Assembly (NCBI GenBank): GCA_014846175.1
Contig: RKAV01000057.1
Coordinates: 1-16,337 of the forward strand
Origin: a bacterium
GTDB lineage: Bacteria; Bacillota_I; Bacilli_A; RF39; UBA660
Reading direction: 5' to 3'
Length of the DNA stretch: 16,337 nucleotides
In this document: positions 1 to 7,161 of the stretch, piece by piece
Layout: each line of letters begins with the position of its first letter
How positions within the stretch are numbered: position 1 is the stretch's first letter
Translations under genes and position numbers: made by a program
Notes under the pieces: model-generated
The model's database searches: none
What the model was told of the DNA's origin: nothing
The model's input: the letters and a program-made list of their open reading frames with translations, nothing else

Positions 1-1
1 A

Positions 2-1135
2 AGTACTACAGGAGTATCAGTTAATCAAAATAAAACATTAACTTATAAGATAAAGATAAATAAAGCTAAAGGTAAACAAATAAAAATAGGTTCATCAATA
101 GGATTAAATAATTCTAATTTAACTCTTCCTAATGGAACAACAGCATTCTCATTATTAAAAGATCCAACAGGAGCCGAAACTTTAATAGCAAAAGCAAATT
201 CAGAAGATTTAGATTATGCTACTGCTACAACTGATCAAAAGAATCAAATGTGGACATTTCCTCATGAAACAACAAAACAATTAAAAGCAACAACCGATTA
301 TAGATATATAGGAAAAAATCCCAATAATTATGTAAAATTTAATGATGAATTATGGAGAATCATTGGAGTATTTGATGTAGATGACGGAACAGGAAAAATG
401 GAAAAAAGAATGAAAATAATCAGAAATGAATCAATAGGAAATTATTCATGGGATAATTCAACAACAGAAAATCCGGATGCCGGAACAAACAATTGGCTTG
501 TTGCTAGATTAAATTATCTGCTAAACTCAGGACATGAAAGTGAAACTTATGGAGGAAGTCTATATTGGAATAGAAAGAGTGGGACATGTTATGCGGGATA
601 TAGAAATGTAACTATATCATGTGATTTTACTACTACCGGTTTAACAGATACAGCAAAATCAATGATAGGAAATACAAAGTGGTACTTAGGTGGTATTGAA
701 ACCTATAATACTTCAGCAAATGGATTAGTATCACATTTTTATAGTTATGAAAGAGGAACAACAGTATATAGTGGAAGAAGTACAAATTGGACAGGAAAAG
801 TAGGATTAATGTACCCAAGTGATTATGGATATGCCACAAGTGGGGGTAGTATTCTAAATAGAGCAAGTTGTCTATCAAATGCTCTATGGAGCGAAGTGAT
901 GTATAGTGATTGTAAAGGCAACGACTGGCTTTATAATTCATCACAAGAACAATGGACAATTATCCCACATGCCAATGCTTCTGGCTCAGTTGCCTATACT
1001 ACTACTGCTGGCTATTTCTCTGACATGCCTGCTTATAATGCTATTGTGATTCGCCCAGTCGTACATCTAAAATCTACAATTAATATAACAGGAGGAACAG
1101 GTAGTTCTACTGATCCATTCATATTATCTGTTTAA
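2..1135 (+). CDS. Surface protein, C-terminal part (5' end outside window)
   Basis: The reading frame is open from the window edge, so the ATG at 248 is internal and this is the last ~377 residues of a larger protein. The visible start (residues ~1-75) is Ser/Thr/Asn/Lys-rich and beta-like. It is followed by a domain with the landmarks YIGKN, LWRIIGVF, GLMYPSDYGYA and, near the end, IVIRPVVHLK. I associate this layout with secreted repeat-family proteins of uncultured gut Bacillota, and the RPVVHLK end recalls DUF6273-type domains; this is a resemblance, not an assignment. Four cysteines in the domain (CYAGY, ISCDF, ASCLS, SDCKG) could form disulfides, which suits an extracellular location. 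No sortase motif or C-terminal membrane segment is present, so any anchor must be N-terminal. The last ~60 codons are clearly more GC-rich than the rest. An intrinsic terminator follows. Function unknown. Confidence 0.75.
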   Translation, partial: STTGVSVNQNKTLTYKIKINKAKGKQIKIGSSIGLNNSNLTLPNGTTAFSLLKDPTGAETLIAKANSEDLDYATATTDQKNQMWTFPHETTKQLKATTDYRYIGKNPNNYVKFNDELWRIIGVFDVDDGTGKMEKRMKIIRNESIGNYSWDNSTTENPDAGTNNWLVARLNYLLNSGHESETYGGSLYWNRKSGTCYAGYRNVTISCDFTTTGLTDTAKSMIGNTKWYLGGIETYNTSANGLVSHFYSYERGTTVYSGRSTNWTGKVGLMYPSDYGYATSGGSILNRASCLSNALWSEVMYSDCKGNDWLYNSSQEQWTIIPHANASGSVAYTTTAGYFSDMPAYNAIVIRPVVHLKSTINITGGTGSSTDPFILSV

Positions 1136-1153
1136 TTATATAAATAATAATAG

Positions 1154-1189
1154 GAAGTCATAAACTGGTTAAAGTTATGACTTCTTTTT
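1154..1189 (+). terminator. Intrinsic terminator after the surface protein gene
   Basis: A perfect 10-bp stem (GAAGTCATAA at 1154-1163 with TTATGACTTC at 1175-1184) encloses an 11-nt loop and is followed directly by five T residues (1185-1189). It lies 18 bases past the stop codon and separates this gene from the sigma factor promoter. Confidence 0.9.
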
Positions 1190-1215
1190 GATATAAATAA
1201 GAGTAGATAAAGGAT

Positions 1216-1244
1216 TTGCTTTTTACTAAAAAATATAGTATAAT
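1216..1244 (+). promoter_or_regulatory. Promoter of the sigma factor gene
   Basis: The -35 TTGCTT (1216-1221), a 17-base spacer and a perfect -10 TATAAT (1239-1244) lie just upstream of a strong Shine-Dalgarno site (AGGGGGAT, 1257-1264) and the ATG at 1269. The same TTGCTT -35 is used by the minus-strand promoter at 4963-4991. Confidence 0.85.
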
Positions 1245-1268
1245 ATGTAGACTGTTAGGGGGATAATA

Positions 1269-2218
1269 ATGAATAAATATTATGGTTTTAATGATAAGGA
1301 TAATGATTTGATATATTACTTAGAATCTTTAGAAAAACCTATTTTAAGTAAAGAGGAAGAACAAGAGTTGTTTATTAAAATGAAGATGGTGATTCTGAAG
1401 CTAAGAAGAAGATTATTGAGAGTAATTTAAGGTTAGTTGTAAGTATTGCTAAAAGATATCGTGGTCTTGGTGTTGAATTGTTGGATTTAATACAAGAGGG
1501 AAATATTGGTCTTATGGAAGCTGTTGAAAGGTTTGATTTGAATTTGGATTGTAAGTTTTCTACTTATGCTACGCGTTGGATTATGAAAGAAGTATCTAGG
1601 GGTGTTAAGTTATATGCTAGACCTATTAGGGTACCTGTTCATGTTAGTGAAGTATTAGTTAAGTGTCATTATGCTAAGGAAAAGTTAATTAACGAGTATA
1701 AAAGGGAACCATCTTTAAAAGAATTAGCAGATGAACTTAATATTACTCTTACTGAGGTAGAGAAGTTAGTTAAACTTAATGATGAAGTAATAAGCTTAAA
1801 TCGCACAATTTCTGATGATAGTGAGGACGAAATAGGTGATTATGTTAGTACAGGAGAAATTTTAGTAGAAGATAAAGTTATAGATAATAATTTAAATGAA
1901 TTACTTAACAAGCTATTTGATGAATGTAATTTAACGGAAAAGGATATAAATATCTTAGAATTGAGATTTGGTTTTATTAATGATACTGAGTATACTTTAA
2001 CTGAAATTTCTAATATGTTTGGAGTAACTTGTGAAGCAATAAGACAACGTCAAAATAAACTTTTAACAGATCTTAGAAATTCTAAACATTCTACTAAACT
2101 AGTTGATTATCTTGATTATCCTGAAAGAGCTTTAGAAACTAGAAAGGAAAATGTTTCCTTTTCTAAGTATTCTAAAAGAAATAATACAAAACAAAATAAG
2201 GTATTAATCAAAAAATAA
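1269..2218 (+). CDS. RpoD-family sigma factor, interrupted by a one-base frameshift
   Basis: Read as one gene, this encodes a ~316-residue sigma-70 factor. Part of region 1.2 (YYLESLEKPILSKEEEQEL) lies in the first frame from ATG 1269. Region 2 (NLRLVVSIAKRY, LDLIQEGNIGLMEAVERF, FSTYATRWI), region 3 and region 4 (LTEKDINILELRFGF, TLTEISNMFGVTCEAIRQ) lie in the second frame, which is open from 1379. The join falls at the AAAA run 1377-1380: a fifth A would give a continuous product reading IKNEDGDSEAKKK across it. As written, the first frame stops at 1424-1426 and only an ATG at 1478, inside region 2, could restart, which would lose essential core-binding sequence. Region 1.1 is absent. The -10-reading helix differs from the RpoD consensus (YATRWIMKEVSR against YATWWIRQAITR). 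It has its own promoter. The product is probably a divergent second RpoD-like or group 2/3 factor. The break may be a sequencing error, a recent mutation, or polymerase slippage. Confidence 0.8.
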
Positions 2219-2222
2219 ATTC

Positions 2223-2250
2223 TTGACTTTACATATTAATATGATATTAT
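2223..2250 (+). promoter_or_regulatory. Promoter of the Fur/PerR-like - rubrerythrin operon
   Basis: The -35 TTGACT (2223-2228), a 16-base spacer and the -10 TATTAT (2245-2250) lie directly upstream of the palindrome at 2256-2270. That palindrome would sit over the transcription start, a position suited to repression. Confidence 0.75.
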
Positions 2251-2255
2251 ATAAG

Positions 2256-2270
2256 TGATAATGATTATCA
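2256..2270 (+). promoter_or_regulatory. Perfect 7-1-7 Fur box (operator)
   Basis: TGATAATGATTATCA is a perfect inverted repeat of two 7-base arms around a central G. It matches the Bacillus Fur-box minimal consensus TGATAATNATTATCA exactly, not the Per box (TTATAATNATTATAA), which differs at the second and thirteenth/fourteenth positions. It lies between the -10 and the Shine-Dalgarno site (AAGGAG, 2273-2278) of the regulator gene, which suggests autoregulation together with rubrerythrin. Confidence 0.9.
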
Positions 2271-2283
2271 ACAAGGAGTTAAT

Positions 2284-2664
2284 ATGGAACGTAGTACAAG
2301 ACAAAAAAAGTTAATTTATAAAGTATTAGAAGAGTGCCATTCTCATCCTACTTTGCAAGAACTTACTAAGTTAGTACAAAAAGAGGATGCAAGCATTGGA
2401 CAAGCTACTGTATATAGAACTATTAATAAACTAACAGATAGTGGTGAAATAGAGAAACTAGTATCTGTTGGACATAATATACGTTATGATGTAGCTAAAA
2501 ACCATTATCATTTTCAGTGTATAAAGTGTGGAATGATTGAAGATATATTTTATACTAAGAATGAAAAAGAAGAACTAGAGAAGTTATTTGCTAATAGAAA
2601 AATTAACACTTTTGATCTTGTTGGTTATGGTATATGCTCTAATTGTTTAGAAGATAATCATTAA
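2284..2664 (+). CDS. Fur-family metal-dependent repressor, PerR-like metal site
   Basis: A 126-residue Fur-family regulator with an N-terminal winged helix (recognition helix around GQATVYRTINKL, residues 39-50) and a C-terminal metal/dimer domain. The structural zinc site is intact: C79-x-x-C82 and C118-x-x-C121. The regulatory ligands align with those of B. subtilis PerR: H21 (in HPT, for H37), D69 (for D85), H74 and H76 (for H91/H93) and D87 (for D104). In PerR the two regulatory histidines next to Fe(II) are oxidised by peroxide. The C-terminal end GICSNCLEDNH also resembles PerR. However, the residue after TVY is Arg45, as in Fur, where B. subtilis PerR has Asn61. The N-terminus is about 16 residues shorter than in B. 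subtilis PerR. It sits behind a Fur box and 17 bases before rubrerythrin, a classic PerR-regulon gene in anaerobes. Most likely a peroxide and iron sensor; the name perR is left off because of the mixed signals. Confidence 0.9.
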   Translation: MERSTRQKKLIYKVLEECHSHPTLQELTKLVQKEDASIGQATVYRTINKLTDSGEIEKLVSVGHNIRYDVAKNHYHFQCIKCGMIEDIFYTKNEKEELEKLFANRKINTFDLVGYGICSNCLEDNH

Positions 2665-2681
2665 AAGAAAGAAGGAATATT

Positions 2682-3224
2682 ATGGAACTAAAAGGAAGTA
2701 AAACAGAACAAAACTTAATGACTGCATTTGCAGGAGAAAGCCAAGCTAGAAATAAGTATACTTACTATGCTTCAAAAGCTAGAAAAGATGGTTATGAACA
2801 AATAGCAGCTATTTTTGAAGAAACTGCTAATAATGAAAAAGAACATGCTAAACTTTGGTTTAAAGAGTTACATGGAGGAGAAGTACCTGATACTATTACA
2901 AACTTAGAAGATGCTGCAGCAGGAGAAAATTTTGAATGGACAGAAATGTATAAAGAATTTGCTGAAGTTGCTCGTGAAGAAGGATTTAATAAGATTGCTT
3001 ATTTATTTGATAGTGTTGGTAAAATAGAAAAAGAACATGAAAAGAGATATTTAACATTACTTAAGAATGTTAAGGAAGATAAAGTATTCCATAAAGATGG
3101 TGATAAATTATGGATTTGTCGTAATTGTGGTCATGTCTATATTGGAAAAGATGCTTTAGATGTATGTCCAGTATGTAATCATAAACAAAGTTTTATGGAA
3201 GTAAAAGCTGATAATTATGAATAA
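2682..3224 (+). CDS. rbr: Rubrerythrin
   Basis: A 180-residue cytoplasmic peroxide-reducing protein typical of anaerobes, of normal family length. The N-terminal ferritin-like four-helix domain (residues ~1-130) carries the diiron motifs: E19 in FAGESQARNKY, E52-x-x-H55 and E116-x-x-H119. The C-terminal rubredoxin domain (residues ~140-180) has C146-x-x-C149 and C162-x-x-C165 for the Fe(Cys)4 site that passes electrons to the diiron centre. The start at 2682 has a good Shine-Dalgarno site (AAGAAGGA) and lies 17 bases after the regulator, with no promoter in between. The two genes therefore form one operon, presumably derepressed by peroxide or iron limitation. No rubredoxin reductase gene is seen nearby. 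Confidence 0.97.
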   Translation: MELKGSKTEQNLMTAFAGESQARNKYTYYASKARKDGYEQIAAIFEETANNEKEHAKLWFKELHGGEVPDTITNLEDAAAGENFEWTEMYKEFAEVAREEGFNKIAYLFDSVGKIEKEHEKRYLTLLKNVKEDKVFHKDGDKLWICRNCGHVYIGKDALDVCPVCNHKQSFMEVKADNYE

Positions 3225-3225
3225 G

Positions 3226-3251
3226 AAAAAGAGTATCATTACTCTTTTTTT
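3226..3251 (+). terminator. Bidirectional intrinsic terminator between converging genes
   Basis: The 10-bp stem AAAAAGAGTA (3226-3235) / TACTCTTTTT (3240-3249) with a TCAT loop starts right after the rubrerythrin stop codon. An A-run precedes it and a T-run follows, so it reads as a U-tailed hairpin on both strands. It can therefore also end the minus-strand peptidase gene, whose stop codon is at 3299. Confidence 0.9.
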
Positions 3252-3298
3252 GTATATCAGTTATGAAAATTACAAGATGGATTAGTTTTTTTCTATAT

Positions 3299-4942
3299 TT
3301 ATTTTATATGGAAAGTATTAACTTTACTTGTTTTATAATCATTATCTTGGAAATGCCACCATTCTGATTCTAAAGGACTAAAACCTTGTGATAACATTAT
3401 ATTTCTTAGTTTATTAGAAACATTATTATTATATTTTACGATTGAAGAAGTATCTAAAGTGTCATAAGCAGTTTGAGCCTTTAATTCTTGATTATTACTA
3501 TTAGTAATAGTAATATCAAGTGCTATTCCTTTATTATGAGCTGAAACACTGCTTGCTAAGAACCAAGACGGTCCCCAATAATTACCTTCTTTATCATAAT
3601 TAATAGCATTTTTTACTTTGTTATTAGAATTATATAACTTTCTAAAATAATTATTTGTAGAAATAGTTATATCATGTGGTCGATAACTATCATATACCTT
3701 TAAGTTATATCCTTCACTTCTAGCTTTATTATAAGCTCTTTGTAATTTCTTAGCTGTTGGATATAAAAGAGGTACATAATAAGTTTTTTTATCTATTTTA
3801 GAATTATATTTCTTAGTAAAACCATATAAGTTCTTTCCAGTAATACCAGGAATAGCTGTATTAGCTGTACTAGCAGTAGATTTGGAAGCACTTGTTATTT
3901 CATATAACATATCAGGAATAACATCAGGTAGATTAATTAATATAAAATTAGAATAAACATAACCTTTTAAATTATTATATTTAACTTTTATATACTTACT
4001 ATTAGTATTTTCACTAGCTAAAATAGTCATTTTACTACCAGCAGGAATAGTTCCTATTATATTACTATCCATGGTAGCTTCTTTTCTAATATTAAGTTCT
4101 TGATTAGCCCATGCTGTTGCTCCGTATAAAGTAGCACTAAAAGTCCCGATCTTTTTCTTAGCTATACCATTATTATCTAGATAAATATAATCTATATAGC
4201 TATTAGTTATTTTAATATTATCTTTATAATAATACTTTTTTCCATCTATAGTAATCCAACCATTTTTTTGTTCTTCTTCTTTTGTAGTAGTATTTTGATC
4301 ATTATCAATTTTATCATTAATAATAATATCATTACTTGGTTGATAAACTTCCGTATCTTTAGTATCTTCAGTAACATCTTCTTGTTTCTTATTATCTAAT
4401 ACTACTAATTCAATTATCTTAGCCGTATTATTATTCGCTACTACATTTAAGTAGGTACTACCACTATTAAGAGCTTTAATAGTACCATTTGATGAAACAC
4501 TAGCAACTTCCTTATTCATAACTTTATAATCAATTTTTAAATTATCTTGCTGAGATATAACATCAATCTTAGCAGTATCACCTACATTTAAAGTTTTAGA
4601 ATTAAAGTTAAGTGAAAAGTCAGTATCACTATTATCCTTTTCTACTGTTTCTATTTTGGTTGTAGAATCATTATTTAGGGAGGTAGAAGTATTATTAATA
4701 GTTTCTTTAACCTTATTATCGGTATTATCATTTAAATTAGAAGTATTATTAGTGGTTTCATTATCAATTTTTAAAGTAGTGGTTTGATCAGGATTAACTT
4801 TTTTTCTATCATTAGTTATCTTTGTATCGTTTTTCTTAACTTCTAAATTATTTCTAACCGTAATAGTAAAAGCAACTAATACAGTTAATAATACTAAAGC
4901 TGTTAGAAATTTAATAAGATATTTTATATAATTTTCTAGCAT
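3299..4942 (-). CDS. Membrane-anchored multidomain M15 (VanX-like) peptidase
   Basis: A 547-residue envelope protein. Domains in order: N-terminal membrane anchor (residues ~10-29); Asn/Thr-rich linker (~35-105); Big_2-type Ig-like domain (~108-183, with VASVSSNGTIKALNSG); acidic linker; a choline-binding-like repeat (GWITIDGKKYYYKDN, ~228-242); SH3 domain (~270-335); and a C-terminal M15 peptidase (~365-547). The zinc and catalytic residues of D-Ala-D-Ala dipeptidases/carboxypeptidases are visible: R421 in YDSYRPH, H469 and D476 in SAHNKGIALD, and E527-x-x-H530 in ESEWWH. Spacings (7 and 3) match VanX H116/D123 and E181/H184. With an extracytoplasmic catalytic domain, the likely role is trimming D-Ala ends or stem peptides of peptidoglycan rather than vancomycin resistance; there are no vanH/vanA neighbours. 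The ATG at 4942 is preferred over an upstream in-frame GTG (4954) because GGAGGT lies 4 bases before it. It has its own promoter. Confidence 0.88.
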   Translation of the reverse strand: MLENYIKYLIKFLTALVLLTVLVAFTITVRNNLEVKKNDTKITNDRKKVNPDQTTTLKIDNETTNNTSNLNDNTDNKVKETINNTSTSLNNDSTTKIETVEKDNSDTDFSLNFNSKTLNVGDTAKIDVISQQDNLKIDYKVMNKEVASVSSNGTIKALNSGSTYLNVVANNNTAKIIELVVLDNKKQEDVTEDTKDTEVYQPSNDIIINDKIDNDQNTTTKEEEQKNGWITIDGKKYYYKDNIKITNSYIDYIYLDNNGIAKKKIGTFSATLYGATAWANQELNIRKEATMDSNIIGTIPAGSKMTILASENTNSKYIKVKYNNLKGYVYSNFILINLPDVIPDMLYEITSASKSTASTANTAIPGITGKNLYGFTKKYNSKIDKKTYYVPLLYPTAKKLQRAYNKARSEGYNLKVYDSYRPHDITISTNNYFRKLYNSNNKVKNAINYDKEGNYWGPSWFLASSVSAHNKGIALDITITNSNNQELKAQTAYDTLDTSSIVKYNNNVSNKLRNIMLSQGFSPLESEWWHFQDNDYKTSKVNTFHIK

Positions 4943-4946
4943 AACT

Positions 4947-4952
4947 ACCTCC
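4947..4952 (-). promoter_or_regulatory. Ribosome binding site deciding the peptidase start
   Basis: GGAGGT on the minus strand lies 4 bases before the ATG at 4942. The GTG at 4954 has no Shine-Dalgarno site upstream and overlaps this one, so it is unlikely to be the start. Confidence 0.8.
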
Positions 4953-4962
4953 ACAGTTTTTT

Positions 4963-4991
4963 ATATTATCACTCTTTTGTAGATAAAGCAA
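4963..4991 (-). promoter_or_regulatory. Promoter of the M15 peptidase gene
   Basis: On the minus strand: -35 TTGCTT (4986-4991), 17-base spacer, -10 TAATAT (4963-4968). It begins only 4 bases past the A/T-run of the preceding gene's terminator, so the peptidase is transcribed separately from the LCP gene. Confidence 0.75.
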
Positions 4992-4995
4992 GCAC

Positions 4996-5019
4996 AAAAA
5001 AAGAGAATTTCTCTCTTTT
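4996..5019 (-). terminator. Intrinsic terminator of the LCP gene
   Basis: On the minus strand an 8-bp stem AAAAGAGA/TCTCTTTT with a 5-nt GAAAT loop is followed by further T residues (the A-run 4996-5002 on the plus strand). It starts 2 bases after the LCP stop codon. Confidence 0.85.
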
Positions 5020-5021
5020 AC

Positions 5022-7025
5022 TTATTCAGTTGGAGCATTACTATCATTTTTACTTGTTTCTGGTTTATCTTCCTTAACTGGATCTTTAGTATCTTCTTTT
5101 TTATCATCTTTAGGAACACTATTTTCTGTTGTATCTATAGTTTTATCTTCTTCAACTTTATTTTCTTTATTATTATTAGTAATAATATTTTTATTATCAG
5201 TAATAGTAGTATTATTATTTTCAATAGTTGAATTACCAGATAAAGTAAGAACTACTGAACCCTTTATTAAATCTGTTCTTTTATTAGCTGGATAACTTTG
5301 AGCAACAACATGACCTGATGTTCCTTTAAATGTTACATTAATACCATTTCTTGTTGCCCAAGCTTGTGCTGTAGCTTTGCTATCACCAATGAAACTTGGT
5401 AGAAGGGTATAACTAGATGCTGTTTTATAAGGACCTTTTCCTGTAACAGTTTTTTCATAAGGTTTATTGATAGAAAAAGAAAATTCTTTAATTAAAGTAG
5501 GACTTTTTATACCAAGATTAACTTTCATAGCATTAATAATATCTTTTCTACTTTCTTTATTAGGTATATAATCCCATAAAACTAATCTACTTCTCTCATC
5601 ATAAATCATTTGACCACTTCCTGCTAAGAATAACTGTTCAATATTAATTATATCAGCATCATCTTTTTGCAAAGCATTATTAGTTATATCTTTAGCAATA
5701 TCATAGAAAGATAGTATTTGTTTAGTAGTAAAGTTAGTATCTAAGTTATTAGATATAGTATCTAAAACACCCATTACTTGACTAACATTAGATATATCTT
5801 TAATTTTATTAATTAAACCTTGAATAACAATTTGTTGATTAAGACCACGATCTAAATCACCATTAGCAAGTTGCTTTCTATTTCTGGCAAGAACTAAAGC
5901 CTGTTCACCATTTAAATGTTGCATACCTTTTTTAATACAAATATATCCTTCACGATTAGAATCATCAGTACATAAATCTTGTGGTACTTCCACATCAATT
6001 CCATTTAATTTATCAACAAGAGAAACTAATCCCCGGAAGTTAATTTTTGCATAATAATCAATCTTAACATCAAAATAGTTTTCAATAGTACTCATCATAC
6101 AATCAGTACCATAAGCAGCTGCATGAGTAATCTTATTTTCTGGTTTACCACTCCAACAAGCAATAGGTACATAACTATCTCTTGGAATAGAAATCATGGT
6201 AGCATTTAAAGTTTTAGGATTAAAAGTAATTAATATTAATGAGTCTCCATTAGCAACAGTATTTTTAGATAATCCATCATCAGTAGAATCAACCCCCATA
6301 AGTAATATAGTAAATGGTTCACTTATACTTTTACCTGTAGATGCTGTTTCTCTTTTACTAGTAGAACTCTTTAACATCTTTTTTTCTTTAGTATAAATAA
6401 TTTTAGTATCAACTGCTATGTTCTGATAAGTTTCAATACTTTGAAATAGACTAGGGTAATTAGTAGTAATAAACATAGAATCAATTGTACCAGCATATAA
6501 ATCAGCTATCATAGTATTATAGTCATCATACTTCTTAATATTATTATCATTATCTAACTCATTTTCTTTAATAATCATTCTTGGAATAATATAACCATCA
6601 GGAGATGTTTTATCATTAAGTAGACCAATCTTTTTATTCTTAATATCACTAATTTTATTAATACTATTATTAGACATAGTAATTAAACTACTAGAATAAG
6701 TAACATAAGTTTTATTAACATTTTCTATCTTACCATATAAATACATTATAACTATTCCAATAAATAAACTAAATAGTAAATAAAGTATTAATAAGAAAGT
6801 AAGTAGTTTAGCTTTATTTTCTTTTTTAGTTCTTTTCTTTTTCATCTTTAAGAAAAAAACTAAATCAATTAATAAAAATATTTCAATAACAACATATCTA
6901 ATAACTTCTTCCACCGGTCCTAGTAAAAGTATTTCATAAATAGCAAAGAAGTTAGCAAGTATCGTAATTAAAGTAAGAATTAATAACCATAAACGATACT
7001 TTTTTTTCTTTTTCTTTTTTTCCAT
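5022..7025 (-). CDS. LytR-CpsA-Psr (LCP) family protein with solute-binding-like and PASTA-like parts
   Basis: A 667-residue membrane protein. After a Lys-rich start there are three membrane segments (residues ~10-35, ~42-59, ~74-97). Next comes an extracellular stretch (~105-205) resembling half of a periplasmic solute-binding fold: SDIKNKKIGLL, KKYDDYNTMIADLYAGTIDS. The LCP catalytic domain follows (~237-415), with D261 in NGDSLILITF, R282-D283 in IPRDSY, R381 and R383 in ARNRK and R393 in GDLDRGLNQQ. These are the conserved phosphate/polyprenyl-binding positions of enzymes that move teichoic acid or polysaccharide from undecaprenyl phosphate to peptidoglycan. A PASTA-like domain (~540-595, LPSFIGDSKATAQAW) and an acidic Asn/Lys/Glu tail complete it. 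The family is usually 300-450 residues with one membrane segment. The ATG at 7025 is chosen over that at 7040 because GGAGG lies 8 bases before it. It has its own promoter and terminator. Confidence 0.92.
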   Translation of the reverse strand: MEKKKKKKKYRLWLLILTLITILANFFAIYEILLLGPVEEVIRYVVIEIFLLIDLVFFLKMKKKRTKKENKAKLLTFLLILYLLFSLFIGIVIMYLYGKIENVNKTYVTYSSSLITMSNNSINKISDIKNKKIGLLNDKTSPDGYIIPRMIIKENELDNDNNIKKYDDYNTMIADLYAGTIDSMFITTNYPSLFQSIETYQNIAVDTKIIYTKEKKMLKSSTSKRETASTGKSISEPFTILLMGVDSTDDGLSKNTVANGDSLILITFNPKTLNATMISIPRDSYVPIACWSGKPENKITHAAAYGTDCMMSTIENYFDVKIDYYAKINFRGLVSLVDKLNGIDVEVPQDLCTDDSNREGYICIKKGMQHLNGEQALVLARNRKQLANGDLDRGLNQQIVIQGLINKIKDISNVSQVMGVLDTISNNLDTNFTTKQILSFYDIAKDITNNALQKDDADIINIEQLFLAGSGQMIYDERSRLVLWDYIPNKESRKDIINAMKVNLGIKSPTLIKEFSFSINKPYEKTVTGKGPYKTASSYTLLPSFIGDSKATAQAWATRNGINVTFKGTSGHVVAQSYPANKRTDLIKGSVVLTLSGNSTIENNNTTITDNKNIITNNNKENKVEEDKTIDTTENSVPKDDKKEDTKDPVKEDKPETSKNDSNAPTE

Positions 7026-7033
7026 TTTCTTTT

Positions 7034-7038
7034 CCTCC
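7034..7038 (-). promoter_or_regulatory. Ribosome binding site deciding the LCP start
   Basis: GGAGG on the minus strand overlaps an upstream in-frame ATG (7038-7040) and lies 8 bases before the ATG at 7025. The upstream ATG is only ~6 bases from the predicted transcription start and has no site of its own, so the second ATG is the likely start. Confidence 0.75.
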
Positions 7039-7052
7039 ATTTATACCCTATA

Positions 7053-7081
7053 ATTATAGCTAATTTTTTTAATTCTTTCAA
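7053..7081 (-). promoter_or_regulatory. Promoter of the LCP gene
   Basis: On the minus strand: -35 TTGAAA (7076-7081), 17-base spacer, perfect -10 TATAAT (7053-7058). It diverges from the promoter of the dockerin-glucosaminidase operon, with about 80 bases between the two. Confidence 0.88.
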
Positions 7082-7161
7082 TCTTCCTAGCTAAATAACA
7101 GTAAAATCCAGTGTAAAGTATTAATTAATTAAATTTAATAGGTCAAATATTGTCGATTTAA

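Noticed and set aside
633..959. Antisense open frame on the minus strand within the first surface gene
   Set aside because: It is low-complexity Leu/Tyr/His/Asn-rich, has no ribosome site, and lies wholly inside a convincing plus-strand gene.
1370..1395. Programmed ribosomal frameshift in the sigma factor
   Set aside because: No correctly phased X-XXY-YYZ slippery heptamer or nearby stimulatory structure is visible at 1377-1385. A simple homopolymer indel explains the join better.
3299..4942. Vancomycin resistance (vanX) assignment
   Set aside because: The domain is extracellular and multi-modular, and no vanH, ligase or two-component genes are nearby. Wall maintenance is the simpler reading.
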